From: Parvimonas micra
GTDB lineage: Bacteria; Bacillota; Clostridia; Tissierellales; Peptoniphilaceae
Length of the DNA: 64,000 bases
Direction of reading: 5' to 3'
Assembly (NCBI RefSeq): GCF_900637905.1
Contig: NZ_LR134472.1
Coordinates: forward strand, 1,178,001-1,242,000
The notes beneath the pieces are model-generated. The model was not told the origin of the DNA. It was given only the letters and a program-made list of their open reading frames with translations, and ran no database searches. Positions 49,680-61,802 of the stretch are shown in pieces. The translations under genes were made by a program, and so were the position numbers. Within the stretch, counting starts at the first letter, position 1; every line of letters starts with the position of its first letter.

Positions 49680-50174
49680 GTGATTATTTTTGGATTAGAC
49701 CCCGGAATTGCAATTGTTGGTTATGGAATTATAGAAGCTATCGGGAATAGAGTAAGACTTATAGATTATGGAGTAATTGAAACAAAAGCAGGAATTCCAC
49801 TTCCTGATAGGCTTAAAATTATTGATGAAGAATTGAATAGATTAATAGAATTGCATAATGTTGATGAACTTGCAATTGAAGAGTTATTCTTTAATAAAAA
49901 TGTAAAAACTGTAATCAATGTTGCACAGGCAAGAGGGGTTGAGATTTTATCCTTTATAAAGAAAAATATCTTGGCTTATGAATATACTCCTTTACAAGTT
50001 AAACAAGCTATTACGGGATATGGTAGAGCGGATAAAAAGCAAATGCAAGAGAGTGTTAAGATGATTTTTAAACTTAAAGCCGTTCCTAAACCTGATGATG
50101 CTGCAGATGCTTTGGCAATTGCGCTTTGTCATTTTTTTAGCTTGAAATTTAAAGAACAATTTAGAATGAAATAG
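49680..50174 (+). CDS. ruvC: Holliday junction endonuclease RuvC
   Basis: The 164-residue resolvase cuts four-way DNA junctions during recombination. Acidic catalytic residues appear as IIFGLDPGIAIVGYG (D7), LAIEELFFNKN, and VPKPDDAADALAIALCH. I chose GTG 49680 with TTGGAGGATTTTTT before it; the open frame runs back to 49626 but lacks a site there. It is followed by ruvA and ruvB with 7-8-bp gaps, the full RuvABC set. Confidence 0.95.
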   Translation: MIIFGLDPGIAIVGYGIIEAIGNRVRLIDYGVIETKAGIPLPDRLKIIDEELNRLIELHNVDELAIEELFFNKNVKTVINVAQARGVEILSFIKKNILAYEYTPLQVKQAITGYGRADKKQMQESVKMIFKLKAVPKPDDAADALAIALCHFFSLKFKEQFRMK

Positions 50175-50181
50175 GTGTTTT

Positions 50182-50784
50182 ATGTACGAATATATTAGTG
50201 GAGAACTTAAATTTATATATAATGATTATATTGTTATAGATAATGGTGGAATAGGTTATAAGATTTTTACTTCCAACAATACATTGTTTAATGTAACAGT
50301 TGGAGATTATTATACAATTTATACAGATTATATAGTAAAAGAAGATTATGTAGCTCTGTTCGGATTTAAAACTATGGATGAACTTTCAATGTTTAAATTA
50401 CTTGTGAGTGTGAATAGTATTGGTCCAAAGGTGGCTTGTGGAATTTTATCATCAATGTCTGTTGATAGTTTGAAATTGACTATTGTAAATGGAGATGCAG
50501 TTGCTCTTGCTACAGCCAAAGGTGTAGGTAAGAAAACTGCACAAAAAATCATTTTGGAATTAAAGGATAAAATTTCTATTGACAGTATCAGTAGCAAGGA
50601 TATTTCAGGAATGGAAGCTTCAACTTTAGATAGTGGAAAAGACTTGGAAAAGAGAGAGCTTGTTTCAGATGCTTTAATAAATTTAGGATTTATGAAAAAT
50701 GATATTGAGAGATTTCTTTCAAGTATAAATATTGATGAAATGGAAATAGAAGATATAATTAAACTTAGTATGAAAAAATTATAG
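50182..50784 (+). CDS. ruvA: Holliday junction branch migration protein RuvA
   Basis: A 200-residue protein with domain I ([26 protein letters not shown]), two helix-hairpin-helix motifs ([15 protein letters not shown] and [21 protein letters not shown]) and a C-terminal RuvB-binding domain after a flexible linker. The tetramer holds the junction open for RuvB. Confidence 0.95.
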   Translation: MYEYISGELKFIYNDYIVIDNGGIGYKIFTSNNTLFNVTVGDYYTIYTDYIVKEDYVALFGFKTMDELSMFKLLVSVNSIGPKVACGILSSMSVDSLKLTIVNGDAVALATAKGVGKKTAQKIILELKDKISIDSISSKDISGMEASTLDSGKDLEKRELVSDALINLGFMKNDIERFLSSINIDEMEIEDIIKLSMKKL

Positions 50785-50792
50785 GTGTTAGT

Positions 50793-51800
50793 ATGTTTGA
50801 AGATTATGAAGATAGAATTATCGGTACAGGTTTTTCAAGAGAAGATATTGAAATAGAGACCAGTTTAAGACCGAAATGGATTGATGAATATATAGGTCAA
50901 GAAAAAGCAAAAGAAAGACTTAAAATCTTTATTGAGGCAGCAAAAACTAGAAATGAGCCTCTTGACCATAGTTTGCTTTATGGTCCTCCGGGACTTGGTA
51001 AAACAACTCTTGCAAATATCATTGCAAATGAAATGGGTGTTAATATCAGAGTTACTTCAGGACCTGCTATAGAAAAGCCAAGTGATCTTGCAAGTATTTT
51101 GACGAATTTAAGTAAAGATGATGTTTTGTTTATAGATGAAATTCATAGAATAAATAGAAGTGTTGAAGAAATTTTATATCCTGCAATGGAAGACTATGCA
51201 CTTGATATAATAATAGGAAAAGGTCCAAGTGCCAGAAGTCTAAGAATTGACCTTGAAAAATTTACTTTGATAGGGGCAACGACAAGAACAGGACAACTTA
51301 CAGGACCACTTCGTGACAGATTTGGAATTATGTTAAGTCTTGAACTGTACAGTATTGAAAACTTACAAAAGATAATTACAAGATCTGCTGGAATCTTGGG
51401 AATTGAAATTGAACCTGAGGGAGCGCTAGAAATCGCAAGACGTTCCAGAGGAACACCAAGAATTGCAAACAGACTTTTAAAGAGAGTTAGGGACTTTGCT
51501 CAGGTTAAGAGAAATGGAAAAATTGATTTACAAACTAGTAAAGACGGACTTGATATTTTAGAAGTTGATTCTCTTGGTCTTGATACAATAGACAGAAAAA
51601 TAATAACTACAATAATAGATAATTTTTCAGGGGGTCCTGTTGGAATTGATACAATAGCAGCTTCAACAGGCGAGGAGAGAATTACAATCGAAGATGTCTA
51701 TGAACCTTATTTACTACAAATAGGATTTTTAAGTAGAACAAGCAGAGGAAGAATTGTAACTGAAAAAGCATACAAGCATTTTGGTAGAATAAAAAAGTAA
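50793..51800 (+). CDS. ruvB: Holliday junction branch migration helicase RuvB
   Basis: A 335-residue AAA+ motor: [19 protein letters not shown], Walker [17 protein letters not shown], Walker [18 protein letters not shown], sensor [21 protein letters not shown] and the C-terminal winged helix [17 protein letters not shown]. It pumps DNA through the RuvA-held junction. A terminator follows. Confidence 0.97.
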   Translation: MFEDYEDRIIGTGFSREDIEIETSLRPKWIDEYIGQEKAKERLKIFIEAAKTRNEPLDHSLLYGPPGLGKTTLANIIANEMGVNIRVTSGPAIEKPSDLASILTNLSKDDVLFIDEIHRINRSVEEILYPAMEDYALDIIIGKGPSARSLRIDLEKFTLIGATTRTGQLTGPLRDRFGIMLSLELYSIENLQKIITRSAGILGIEIEPEGALEIARRSRGTPRIANRLLKRVRDFAQVKRNGKIDLQTSKDGLDILEVDSLGLDTIDRKIITTIIDNFSGGPVGIDTIAASTGEERITIEDVYEPYLLQIGFLSRTSRGRIVTEKAYKHFGRIKK

Positions 51801-51824
51801 CGATTATTTGATTGTTACTTTTTT
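51792..51824 (+). terminator. Terminator of ruvCAB
   Basis: AAAAAGTAAC, 12-base loop, GTTACTTTTTT. The ruvB stop lies in the left arm. Confidence 0.82.
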
Positions 51825-51958
51825 GTGTTTAAGAAGATGTAAATAAATTTATTTTAAAAATGGTTGTTTACTTTAAAAAAATTTGAAAAATATTGAAAAA
51901 CAATATATAATATAAGCTTGTAGATGTATTTTATAATTTAATAAAAGGAAGAGTGTTA

Positions 51959-54120
<2,162 letters not shown>

Positions 54121-54122
54121 AA

Positions 54123-54809
54123 ATGAATAAATTTTTAAAATTATTGTTAATTTTAGCGATTACACCTATAATTTTAGCAACAGCAGGTTTTGTTATATTA
54201 CCGTCATCTGTTTTTGCTTATATTAGAGACGGTAAAGAAGTTTTTATCGGATCCTATATGGTTTATACCTTTGCTTTGATAAATGCAGTATTATCATTCT
54301 TTGGAATAACATATTTGAGAAGAGTTAGAAAGAAATTTAATGACGAAAACTATCCAACAGGTGTAACTGTTGTAGCTTTTGTAAATCTGCTTATTTCTAT
54401 TATGTGTAATTACTTTACATTTTCAGTTTTAAAACTTATGTTAAAAAATTCAAAAATGGAAATTCCATTTTATGTAATTAGATTAGTTTTCACTTTAATT
54501 GCAATTTTAACTGCGCTATATGGAATTTATTTAAGACAAGCTAATAAAGAAAGTGAATTTGCAATAAGAAATAAATGGACAATGAGTAATGATATAGTTT
54601 TCGGATTCGCAAATAAATTTTCAGGCATTGTCTTTATTGCAGGTGGAATTTTTATCTCGATAGTATCTTGGATAATAGGCAATCAAAGTCAATTATATAT
54701 AACAACACTGTTTACACTAATAATTTGTGCAATATCATCAAACTATATAAGTAGAACAATAGGTATGAAATACAAAATGATGTATAAAGAAAAAGATAAG
54801 AAAATATAG
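54123..54809 (+). CDS. Hypothetical multi-helix membrane protein
   Basis: The 228-residue protein begins two bases after tgt and has about six hydrophobic segments (about 5-29, 45-60, 80-105, 113-133, 160-185, 190-208). It has no motif I recognise. The tight spacing makes it the last gene of the queA-tgt unit, but no functional link to tRNA modification follows from that. Confidence 0.65.
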   Translation: MNKFLKLLLILAITPIILATAGFVILPSSVFAYIRDGKEVFIGSYMVYTFALINAVLSFFGITYLRRVRKKFNDENYPTGVTVVAFVNLLISIMCNYFTFSVLKLMLKNSKMEIPFYVIRLVFTLIAILTALYGIYLRQANKESEFAIRNKWTMSNDIVFGFANKFSGIVFIAGGIFISIVSWIIGNQSQLYITTLFTLIICAISSNYISRTIGMKYKMMYKEKDKKI

Positions 54810-54812
54810 ATT

Positions 54813-54843
54813 AAAAAAAGAAGTCCTAAGCGACTTCTTTTAA
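54813..54843. terminator. Bidirectional terminator between the queA-tgt unit and the ABC-2 exporter
   Basis: AAAGAAGTC / GACTTCTTT around CTAAGC. On the minus strand a TTTTTTT run follows. The stop codon of the minus-strand permease lies within the loop. Confidence 0.82.
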
Positions 54844-55941
54844 TTTGTATCTTTTTATGAATATTCCTAGTAGTGTATAAAAAACTATGAATACAACTTG
54901 TGAAGCAACAAATAGTAAGAATTTTTCAAAATTTATTTCTTCTAAAAACTTTACAAAATAATATTGTGGCATAAATTTAGAAACATTAATTAGGGCTTGT
55001 GGTAAGAATTTCATTGGTAAAAATACTCCTGATGAAAATGCCATTATTAATGTGAAAGCTGAATTTACACCGTTTACTACTTTTACATCTTTAGAGATTG
55101 ATACAAATAATTGTCCAAGTGAAATTGCAGTAAATGAAAATATAAATACTGCTAAACTCATATATACTAAATCAATTTTAGCTATTGATTCATTCACTCT
55201 TGAAATTGAAACAACTAAATAAAAACTTGATATTAATATAGATATTATTATCTGAGCTAAAAATTGTTGTAAAGTTTGAGATTTTTGACTATAAGGGGAC
55301 AAAGCCATTCTTTTTAAAAGGCTTTCTTTTTTAAATTCAGCATCAATATTTATAATTATTGAAATTATACTCATAAAAACTATATAACTTAAGATTAAAA
55401 AAGTAGTGTTAAAGGCTTCTTTTCCTTTTTCTTGATTATATAATTTAGTATCTATTATCTTTACATCAATCTCTTTCTTTAATGTATTTATTACCTCTTG
55501 TTGATCAACATTTGAATTTATTGCAGACAATGTGTAATTGAGATAACTTTTTAAATCTATTTTTAAAAAGGTTATATATGAAGTTTTTGTTGGTGCTAAA
55601 ATTGAAATTGCTTTTTTATTATTTAACAAATTTTGTTTAAAATCTTTATTAATTACCATATAAGCTATAATTTTATCCTCAACAATTTGTTTTCTTGCTT
55701 CGCTTTCCGTAATTTTTTCTTCTTTTACATTATGTTTTTCTTTTAAATAATTTATTAAGGCTTTTGATTCTTCACTTTTATCTTCATCATTTATCATTAA
55801 GTCCAGCTTCATAGGTTTAAATTCAACATTATTATCTTTTGAGCTGGTAAATATAATCAACATAACCATAAAAATTATGAAAGAAAATAAAACGGCTTTT
55901 ATATTTTTTATAAATATTTTCATATAATTTTTAAATATCAT
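54826..55941 (-). CDS. ABC-2 type transporter permease (second)
   Basis: A 371-residue permease with one N-terminal helix (about 11-30), a large extracytoplasmic domain of about 140 residues, then five or six helices from about 175 on, including ISIIINIDAEFKKESLLKRMALSPYS and GVFLPMKFLPQALINVSKFMPQYYFVKFL, both typical of ABC-2 drug or antibiotic exporters. It overlaps the upstream permease by 11 bp and ends inside a terminator loop. It works with the paired permease and ATPase upstream. Confidence 0.88.
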   Translation of the reverse strand: MIFKNYMKIFIKNIKAVLFSFIIFMVMLIIFTSSKDNNVEFKPMKLDLMINDEDKSEESKALINYLKEKHNVKEEKITESEARKQIVEDKIIAYMVINKDFKQNLLNNKKAISILAPTKTSYITFLKIDLKSYLNYTLSAINSNVDQQEVINTLKKEIDVKIIDTKLYNQEKGKEAFNTTFLILSYIVFMSIISIIINIDAEFKKESLLKRMALSPYSQKSQTLQQFLAQIIISILISSFYLVVSISRVNESIAKIDLVYMSLAVFIFSFTAISLGQLFVSISKDVKVVNGVNSAFTLIMAFSSGVFLPMKFLPQALINVSKFMPQYYFVKFLEEINFEKFLLFVASQVVFIVFYTLLGIFIKRYKLKEVA

Positions 55942-56983
55942 TATACTTATGCCTCCTCAAATATATTAATGCAATTCCAAATAGAATTATAGTAAATGGA
56001 ATTATAAATTTAGCCATTGTAATCAAGTAGCTATTGTCATTTGCGATATTTACACCTAATAGTGCATTTTCCATATAGAATGTTGGATTTATCTTTTTTA
56101 TTATAGGGAAAGCTGAAGTTATAGCATTTGTTACACTTGAGCCCATCATTCCTGAAGTATAATTCATTAGAAGAATACATCCAAGTCCAACCATTGTTTT
56201 AGTTTCGGTTTTTGCCTTTAGAGCAACTGCAAGGAACATTCCCATAGTTATTCCAAAAATCATAATTAAAAGTAGAGTAATAATTGAAGCAAAATAGTTT
56301 GTTATTAGGGTTATCCCAAATACAAGTTTTAAATAAATAATCAATAATGTAGAATTAAAACTTGTAACTATAAGTGCAGATATTATTCCGTTTATTAAAT
56401 AAGTTGATTTTTTTATTGGAGAAACTAACATTCTTACTGCAAAATCAGACGAATCATATAATATATTATCTATGTAGATAACGCCATCAAACATAGTATA
56501 TAGACTTGCCATAATAATTATTGAAAAAAGTATGGGTTCAACACCTGTAACACCATGGTTTTTGTCCTCTATAAATTCTTTATCTATATTTTTTATAATT
56601 TCTTCCTGATTAATTTTAGTTTCATACATTTGTTTTATTTGGTCAAGGATATTTTTAACAACCATAACTTCTGAATTAGATGATATAATTTTTAAAGATA
56701 AATCATCTTCTATAAAGGCTTTATATTCTTTGTTTTTTAGATCTGTTTGAACATCTTCTTTTACTTCTTTAAGATTAAGATATGGAATTTGTTTTAAAAT
56801 ATATTCATGGGGATTATTTTTGTTAATTCCAACATTTACTTTATCAAAATTTTTGCCCATATTAGGAATTACTAGGCAAAAGAATGTAGCTAAAATCATA
56901 GGAAAAAAAGTATTCCAAAATAAATTTAGTTTATCTCTAGTTAAATGTAGCAAATTTACTTTTAAAGCAGATAAAATTCCCAT
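55931..56983 (-). CDS. ABC-2 type transporter permease (first)
   Basis: A 350-residue permease with the same layout as its partner: N-terminal helix (MGILSALKVNLLHLTRDKLNLF then a hydrophobic stretch), an outer domain, then C-terminal helices including YTSGMMGSSVTNAITSAFPIIKKINPTFYMENALLG. Its stop and the following start overlap. Two such permeases with one ATPase make a LiaFSR-neighbour-type or bacitracin-type exporter; the cargo is unknown. Confidence 0.88.
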   Translation of the reverse strand: MGILSALKVNLLHLTRDKLNLFWNTFFPMILATFFCLVIPNMGKNFDKVNVGINKNNPHEYILKQIPYLNLKEVKEDVQTDLKNKEYKAFIEDDLSLKIISSNSEVMVVKNILDQIKQMYETKINQEEIIKNIDKEFIEDKNHGVTGVEPILFSIIIMASLYTMFDGVIYIDNILYDSSDFAVRMLVSPIKKSTYLINGIISALIVTSFNSTLLIIYLKLVFGITLITNYFASIITLLLIMIFGITMGMFLAVALKAKTETKTMVGLGCILLMNYTSGMMGSSVTNAITSAFPIIKKINPTFYMENALLGVNIANDNSYLITMAKFIIPFTIILFGIALIYLRRHKYNDI

Positions 56984-57912
56984 TATTCTCTAAGCTCCTT
57001 TCCTGTCATTTCTAAGAAAATATCTTCCAGTTTAGGTTTCTTTGAAAAAATTTCTTCATAAACTACATTGTTTTCATCAAGTAGGTAGATTAATTTTTTA
57101 ATGTTTCCTGTATCACTAGAATAATTAAAAGTTACTTGATTTTCCTTCGCTTCAACATCAATTACCTCGTCTTGTTTTTCTAAGATTGAAATAATTTCGG
57201 GCTTTATAAAACCTACAACTGTAATCTTTTCTTTTACACTTACTCCATTAATCAAAGTTTGCATATCTCCAGTTAAGATGTTTTTTCCATTATCCATAAT
57301 AGAAATTTTATTGCAAAGATATTCAGCTTCATCTAAATAGTGAGTAGTATAAAGAATTGATGATCCATTTTCAGCTAAATTTTTAATTCCATCTAAGATA
57401 AACTTTCTGCTTTGAGCATCTACTGCAACTGTTGGCTCGTCTAAAATTACAAGTTCAGGCTTATGTGAAATACCACAAGCGATATTTAAACGTCTTTTAA
57501 GCCCACCTGATAGCTTCTTTTCCAACATTTTTTCATGACTTTGAAGTCCTGTAAATTCAATAGCTTCATTTACAAGCCTTTTTCTTTCATTTTTATTAGA
57601 TATATATAGGCCACAAAAATAGTCGATATTTTCTTTTACAGTTAAATTATTAAAAACAGCAAGTTCTTGAGGAACAATTCCAATTTTTTTCTTAATTTCA
57701 TATTCATTAGAAATATCTTTTTTTCCAAAAACTTCAATAGTTCCACTGTCATATTTCAAAAGAGAAAGCATACACATTATTGAAGTCGTCTTTCCACAAC
57801 CGTTTGGACCTATAAGTCCAAGTACATCTCCTTTTTCAAGAGATAAATTAAAATGGTCTAAAACAATTTTTTCTTTAAATTTTTTTATTAAATCTTCTAT
57901 TTTTATAATCAT
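56983..57912 (-). CDS. ABC transporter ATP-binding protein
   Basis: A 309-residue ATPase of the CcmA/DrrA class: Walker A GLIGPNGCGKTTS near residue 35, Q-loop IGIVPQELAVFNNLT, signature KLSGGLKRRLNIACG, Walker B LVILDEPTVAVDAQSR, H-loop TTHYLDEAEYL, and a C-terminal extension typical of drug-exporter ATPases. I chose ATG 57912 with GGTGAGGTGATAATT before it, rather than GTG 57921 within that site. It heads the minus-strand exporter operon, divergent from the two-component genes. Confidence 0.92.
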   Translation of the reverse strand: MIIKIEDLIKKFKEKIVLDHFNLSLEKGDVLGLIGPNGCGKTTSIMCMLSLLKYDSGTIEVFGKKDISNEYEIKKKIGIVPQELAVFNNLTVKENIDYFCGLYISNKNERKRLVNEAIEFTGLQSHEKMLEKKLSGGLKRRLNIACGISHKPELVILDEPTVAVDAQSRKFILDGIKNLAENGSSILYTTHYLDEAEYLCNKISIMDNGKNILTGDMQTLINGVSVKEKITVVGFIKPEIISILEKQDEVIDVEAKENQVTFNYSSDTGNIKKLIYLLDENNVVYEEIFSKKPKLEDIFLEMTGKELRE

Positions 57913-57999
57913 AATTATCACCTCACCAATATTATATCAACAAATTTTTTTAAAAATTAGTGTATTATGTAATTTTATCAATATGACAAATGTAATTTT

Positions 58000-58027
58000 T
58001 TGAAAAATATGGTAAAATAGTTATAAT
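58000..58027 (+). promoter_or_regulatory. Promoter of the two-component operon
   Basis: TTGAAA (58000-58005), a 16-bp spacer and TATAAT (58022-58027), about 50 bp before the kinase ATG. The 156-bp region also holds the divergent exporter promoter, with TATAAT on the minus strand near 57938. It is the likely binding region for the response regulator. Confidence 0.6.
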
Positions 58028-58077
58028 AGTTTTTAAATGATTATTGTTTTATTTATTTTAAATTAGATGGAGATATT

Positions 58078-59124
58078 ATGGTATTTTTAAAGTATTTTTT
58101 ATTAAATTTTTTGTTTTTATTTTCAGAAAAAATGAGTTTTGCTAATGTTGCAATTTTTAGCTTAATTTCGTTAATTTTTGTGCTTATAGTTGAAATTAAG
58201 GAAAATATATATTATAGTTTAGCTTTGTCAGTAATTTTCTTGATTATAATTTACTTTTTTCCGGAATTTAGATTTTTTATGTTCTCTTTTATTTATGCTA
58301 TTTATAGCAAGTCAATTTACAATATTCCAATATTTCTTGTATTCCTATTGAGTAAAGAAATTAACTTTTTTGCTTTATCTTTATTAATTGTTTGTCTATC
58401 TCAATATGATAGAGAACTCTATGAAAGAAAAGTTTTTTATCATAGAGAGTTTTTAAATTTTTATAAGACAAATTATAAATTACAAAAAGATTTAAAGAAA
58501 TTGTATCTGGAAGAAGAAAAAAAGAATTATGATAGTATTTTAAAAGAAAGAGAAAAAATTTCAAAAGAATTACATAATTCAATAGGACATACAATTTCAG
58601 CTTCTATTTTGGAACTTAGAGCATTGGAATTAATATGTAATGATGAAGATATAAAAACTTCAGTTATAAGAATTAGGGAGAATTTATCAGGTGGATTAGT
58701 TGATATAAGAAAAATAATTCATAATATGTATAAATCTGCTTTTGACTTAGAAAGCTCTATTGAAAAAATTATAAATGTTCCAAATGTAAAGTCAAAATTA
58801 ATATATAGAGTTAAAACAAAGATGAATGAAAATTTAAGTTTTGACATTTTAAGTATTGTAAAAGAGTCATTTTCTAATTTTATTAAACATTCAAATGGAG
58901 ATAGTTTTACTGTGAGAATAATAGAAAATGAAAATTCTTATATAATTACGATTTTTGACAATGGAAAAAATATTAATATTGAAAAAAATGACGGTCTTGG
59001 TATTTTATCGATGGAAGAAATAGCAAAAAAATATAATGGGCTATTCAATGTTATTACAGATGATGGATTTAAGATAAATATTGCAATAGATAAGGGAGAG
59101 AATAATGAAAATTTTAATGGTTGA
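58078..59124 (+). CDS. Sensor histidine kinase, NarX/LiaS-type (HisKA_3)
   Basis: The 348-residue kinase has an N-terminal membrane domain of four to five helices (about 5-105) with almost no outer loop. A helical linker leads to the HisKA_3 phosphoacceptor KISKELHNSIGHTISASI (His166), then a GHKL ATPase with VKESFSNFIKHSNGD (N box) and FDNGKNINIEKNDGLGILSMEE (G box). Intramembrane-sensing kinases of this form often watch over cell envelope stress, in line with the divergent exporter. It overlaps the response regulator by 20 bp. Confidence 0.92.
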   Translation: MVFLKYFLLNFLFLFSEKMSFANVAIFSLISLIFVLIVEIKENIYYSLALSVIFLIIIYFFPEFRFFMFSFIYAIYSKSIYNIPIFLVFLLSKEINFFALSLLIVCLSQYDRELYERKVFYHREFLNFYKTNYKLQKDLKKLYLEEEKKNYDSILKEREKISKELHNSIGHTISASILELRALELICNDEDIKTSVIRIRENLSGGLVDIRKIIHNMYKSAFDLESSIEKIINVPNVKSKLIYRVKTKMNENLSFDILSIVKESFSNFIKHSNGDSFTVRIIENENSYIITIFDNGKNINIEKNDGLGILSMEEIAKKYNGLFNVITDDGFKINIAIDKGENNENFNG

Positions 59125-59704
59125 TGATGATTTATTAGTATTAAATGCTTTAAGTACTATATTGGGAAAGAGTGGTTATGAAATAGTATTAGCGACTACA
59201 GACTCTAAAAAAGCAATTGAGACTTATAAAAAAAATAAAATTGATGTAGTAATTTTGGATATTAGAATGAAAGAAGTAAATGGAGTTGATGTTGCAATAG
59301 AAATTTTAGATTTTGACAAAGATGCTAAGATAATGCTACTAACAACTTTTAATGATAGGGATGATATAATTAGAGCCTTGAATAAGGGAGTTTTGGGAGT
59401 TATTTTAAAGGACAATGTTGCATCGCTAATTCCTGCAATAGAATCTGTAAGTCTTGGAAATAAAATTTTAGATAATGAACTGAATTTAAAAAATCTTTTT
59501 AATACTACAAAAAAAGATTTTGAACTCTTAACACAAAAAGAAATTGAGATTTTAGAACAAATTGCAAAGGGATTATCTAATAAAGAAATTTCTGAAAAAT
59601 TATTTTTAAGTGAGGGAACAGTGAGAAATTATATTTCAGGAATTTTAGAAAAGTTAGAACTTAGAGATAGAACTCAACTTGCAATATATTATTATACGAA
59701 GTAA
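59105..59704 (+). CDS. NarL/FixJ family response regulator
   Basis: A 199-residue regulator with a receiver domain (MVDDDLLVLNALS, phosphoacceptor Asp52 in VVILDIRM, LTTFND, and the Lys of GVILKDN) and a C-terminal LuxR-type helix-turn-helix (LTQKEIEILEQIAKGLSNKEISEKLFLSEGTVRNYISGILEKL). It starts inside the kinase gene. The likely target is the divergent ABC exporter promoter. Confidence 0.95.
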   Translation: MKILMVDDDLLVLNALSTILGKSGYEIVLATTDSKKAIETYKKNKIDVVILDIRMKEVNGVDVAIEILDFDKDAKIMLLTTFNDRDDIIRALNKGVLGVILKDNVASLIPAIESVSLGNKILDNELNLKNLFNTTKKDFELLTQKEIEILEQIAKGLSNKEISEKLFLSEGTVRNYISGILEKLELRDRTQLAIYYYTK

Positions 59705-59717
59705 TTGAAAGGAGAAT

Positions 59718-60167
59718 ATGGTGTTTAAAGAAAAATATTCTAAATTCTTTGAAAAAATTGGAAGAAGTAAATTTATGGTGCTATCAACATCAAAAGATGA
59801 CTTTGTAATATCAAGAATGGTGAGTATAATTGTAATAGATGGAAAATTTTATTTTCAAACGGATAAAAACTTTAAAAAATATAATCAGATAATTGTAAAT
59901 CCTAATGTGTCTCTATGTATTGATAATATTCAGATTAATGGGATATGTTGTGATGTCGGGAGACCTATTGAAAATAAAACATTTTGTAAAATATTTAAAG
60001 AAAAATATCCAAGTTCATACAAAAATTATTCACTTTTAGAAAATGAACGTTTATTGGAAATTGAACCTATATATATTGAATGTTGGAATTATATTGAAGG
60101 AGTGCCTTATATAGAAGTGTTTGATGTTAAAAATAAAAAATATACTATGAAAAAATATGTAAGATAA
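59718..60167 (+). CDS. Pyridoxamine 5'-phosphate oxidase-like flavin-binding protein
   Basis: A 149-residue split-barrel protein: MVLSTSKDDFVISRMVSIIVIDGKFYFQTDKNFKKYNQII and NVSLCIDNIQINGICCDVG are the flavin-binding strands of this family. It is smaller than real PdxH and may use FMN or F420-type flavins; the reaction is unknown. AAAGGAGAAT precedes ATG 59718. It follows the response regulator by 13 bp and could be in its operon. Confidence 0.85.
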   Translation: MVFKEKYSKFFEKIGRSKFMVLSTSKDDFVISRMVSIIVIDGKFYFQTDKNFKKYNQIIVNPNVSLCIDNIQINGICCDVGRPIENKTFCKIFKEKYPSSYKNYSLLENERLLEIEPIYIECWNYIEGVPYIEVFDVKNKKYTMKKYVR

Positions 60168-60194
60168 AAAGCCAACATTTCGTTGGCTTTTTGT
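60167..60194. terminator. Bidirectional terminator between the flavin-protein and symporter genes
   Basis: An 11-bp stem AAAAAGCCAAC / GTTGGCTTTTT with loop ATTTC. On the minus strand GCCAAC...GTTGGC is followed by TTTTTATC, 50 bp after the symporter stop. Confidence 0.9.
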
Positions 60195-60242
60195 CTTGAA
60201 ACAAGGAGGTTTCAGGTTACCTATTTGATTAAAAGGGAGCTA

Positions 60243-61478
60243 TCAATCATTATGTTTAGAATAATCTAATTCTTTTTCTGAATGAGCAACAACGACTGAA
60301 CAAGTAATATCACCTAAAATATTAATTGCTGTTCTAATCATATCAAAAATTCTGTCAATTCCTGCTACCAATGCGATTCCTTCAATAGGAAGGCCAACAC
60401 TTTGCAGAACCATTGTAAGCATAATTACTCCTGCTCCTGGGACTCCAGCTGTTCCAACCGAGGCAAGTGTTGTAGTAAGTACAATTACAACTTGTTGTTG
60501 CAGAGATAAATTTATTCCATAAACCTGTGCTATAAATAATGCACATACACCTTGATAGATTGCAGTTCCATCCATATTTATAGTTGCACCTAAAGGCAGA
60601 ACGAAACTTGCGATTGGTTTTGAAACACCCATTTCTTCTTCTGCTGTTTCCATAGAAACAGGAAGTGTTCCTGCTGATGAAGCAGTTGAAAAGGCTACAA
60701 AAAATGGAGTTGAAGCTTTTCTAAAAAAAGTTCTGACTTTCATTTTTGTAAAGATTTTTATAGATGATGAATACACTAAAAGTGCATGAATTATACTAGC
60801 TAAATAAACTATAAAAATTACTTTAATTAATGGAATTATAACTTTTGGTCCATTATTTGCAATAACTGGAGTAATTAAACCTAATACTCCAATTGGAGCA
60901 AGTTTCATTATTCCATTTGTAATTGAAATCATCGCATTTGATATTCCATCAAAAAATGCAAATACCGGTTTTGATTTTGTTTCTCCTAATGATAGAAGTC
61001 CACCGCCAAGTATCAATGCAAATACTATAATTTGTAACATACTTCCATCAACTATTGACTTCATAGGATTTGATGGAATTATATTGATTAGAGTATCTAT
61101 AAAATTAGGTGCTTCATTTACTTTTACTTCTTTTAAAGTTGTAGGTAGAGTGAATCCTGAACCAGGTTTTAAAACATTAGTAAATGCTAAACCCAGAATG
61201 ATGGCAAAGGTAGTTGTTAAAAAATAAAATACAAAAGTTTTTAAACCTATTTTTCCAAGTTTCTTTATATCTTTTAATTCAGCAACTCCAACAACCAAAG
61301 ATGAAAATACTAAAGGAACTATCACCAATTTAATTAAATTTAAAAATATAGTTCCAATTGGTTTTAGATAAGTATCAGCAACCTTTGGATTTGATTGTAA
61401 ACACAGACCTAAAGCTACACCAATGAAAAGTGCAATTATAATCTGTAAAGGTAGTGAGATTTTCTTTCTTTTTTTCAT
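60243..61478 (-). CDS. Dicarboxylate/amino acid:cation symporter (DAACS family)
   Basis: A 411-residue, eight-helix glutamate/aspartate-type carrier: LIKLVIVPLVFSSLVVGVAEL, FVAFSTASSAGTLPVSMETAEE (the serine-rich hairpin), GATINMDGTAIYQGVCALF (NMDGT motif) and SVGTAGVPGAGVIMLTMVLQ. It takes up acidic amino acids or C4-dicarboxylates with sodium or protons. The gene ends with TGA TAG, two stops in a row. GGAGGAATAACC precedes the ATG. Confidence 0.93.
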   Translation of the reverse strand: MKKRKKISLPLQIIIALFIGVALGLCLQSNPKVADTYLKPIGTIFLNLIKLVIVPLVFSSLVVGVAELKDIKKLGKIGLKTFVFYFLTTTFAIILGLAFTNVLKPGSGFTLPTTLKEVKVNEAPNFIDTLINIIPSNPMKSIVDGSMLQIIVFALILGGGLLSLGETKSKPVFAFFDGISNAMISITNGIMKLAPIGVLGLITPVIANNGPKVIIPLIKVIFIVYLASIIHALLVYSSSIKIFTKMKVRTFFRKASTPFFVAFSTASSAGTLPVSMETAEEEMGVSKPIASFVLPLGATINMDGTAIYQGVCALFIAQVYGINLSLQQQVVIVLTTTLASVGTAGVPGAGVIMLTMVLQSVGLPIEGIALVAGIDRIFDMIRTAINILGDITCSVVVAHSEKELDYSKHND

Positions 61479-61802
61479 GGTTATTCCTCCTACAATAATT
61501 TATTACTATAACACAATGCACCTATATTATATCATATATTTAAATAAAATAAAATATCTTTATTGATAAAATTCGTCACGGTAAATTATTTTCCTGAAAT
61601 TTTTAATAAAAATTTATTAAAAAACTAGCATTTTTTTAAATATATTAAATTGTATAGAAATTTTTGTCAAAATATTTTAATAAATATTACTTTATCTTTT
61701 TAAGTGTTATATATTTGTAAAAATATTGTATAAATATTTAATTTTAATTGAATAAATTTACAAATTTTGTTATAATACATAGTGAGTGGAGGTGTATTAA
61801 TT
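61479..61802. other. Divergent AT-rich intergenic region
   Basis: A 324-bp non-coding stretch. On the plus strand TTGAAT (61748-61753), a 17-bp spacer and TATAAT (61771-61776) form the promoter for the Asp23-nusB-xseA unit. The middle is long A/T runs without repeats, frames or RNA-like pairing. Confidence 0.6.

Noticed and set aside
60196-60242. Small RNA or leader between the terminator and symporter stop
   Set aside because: It is only the 3' untranslated part of the minus-strand gene, with one weak stem.
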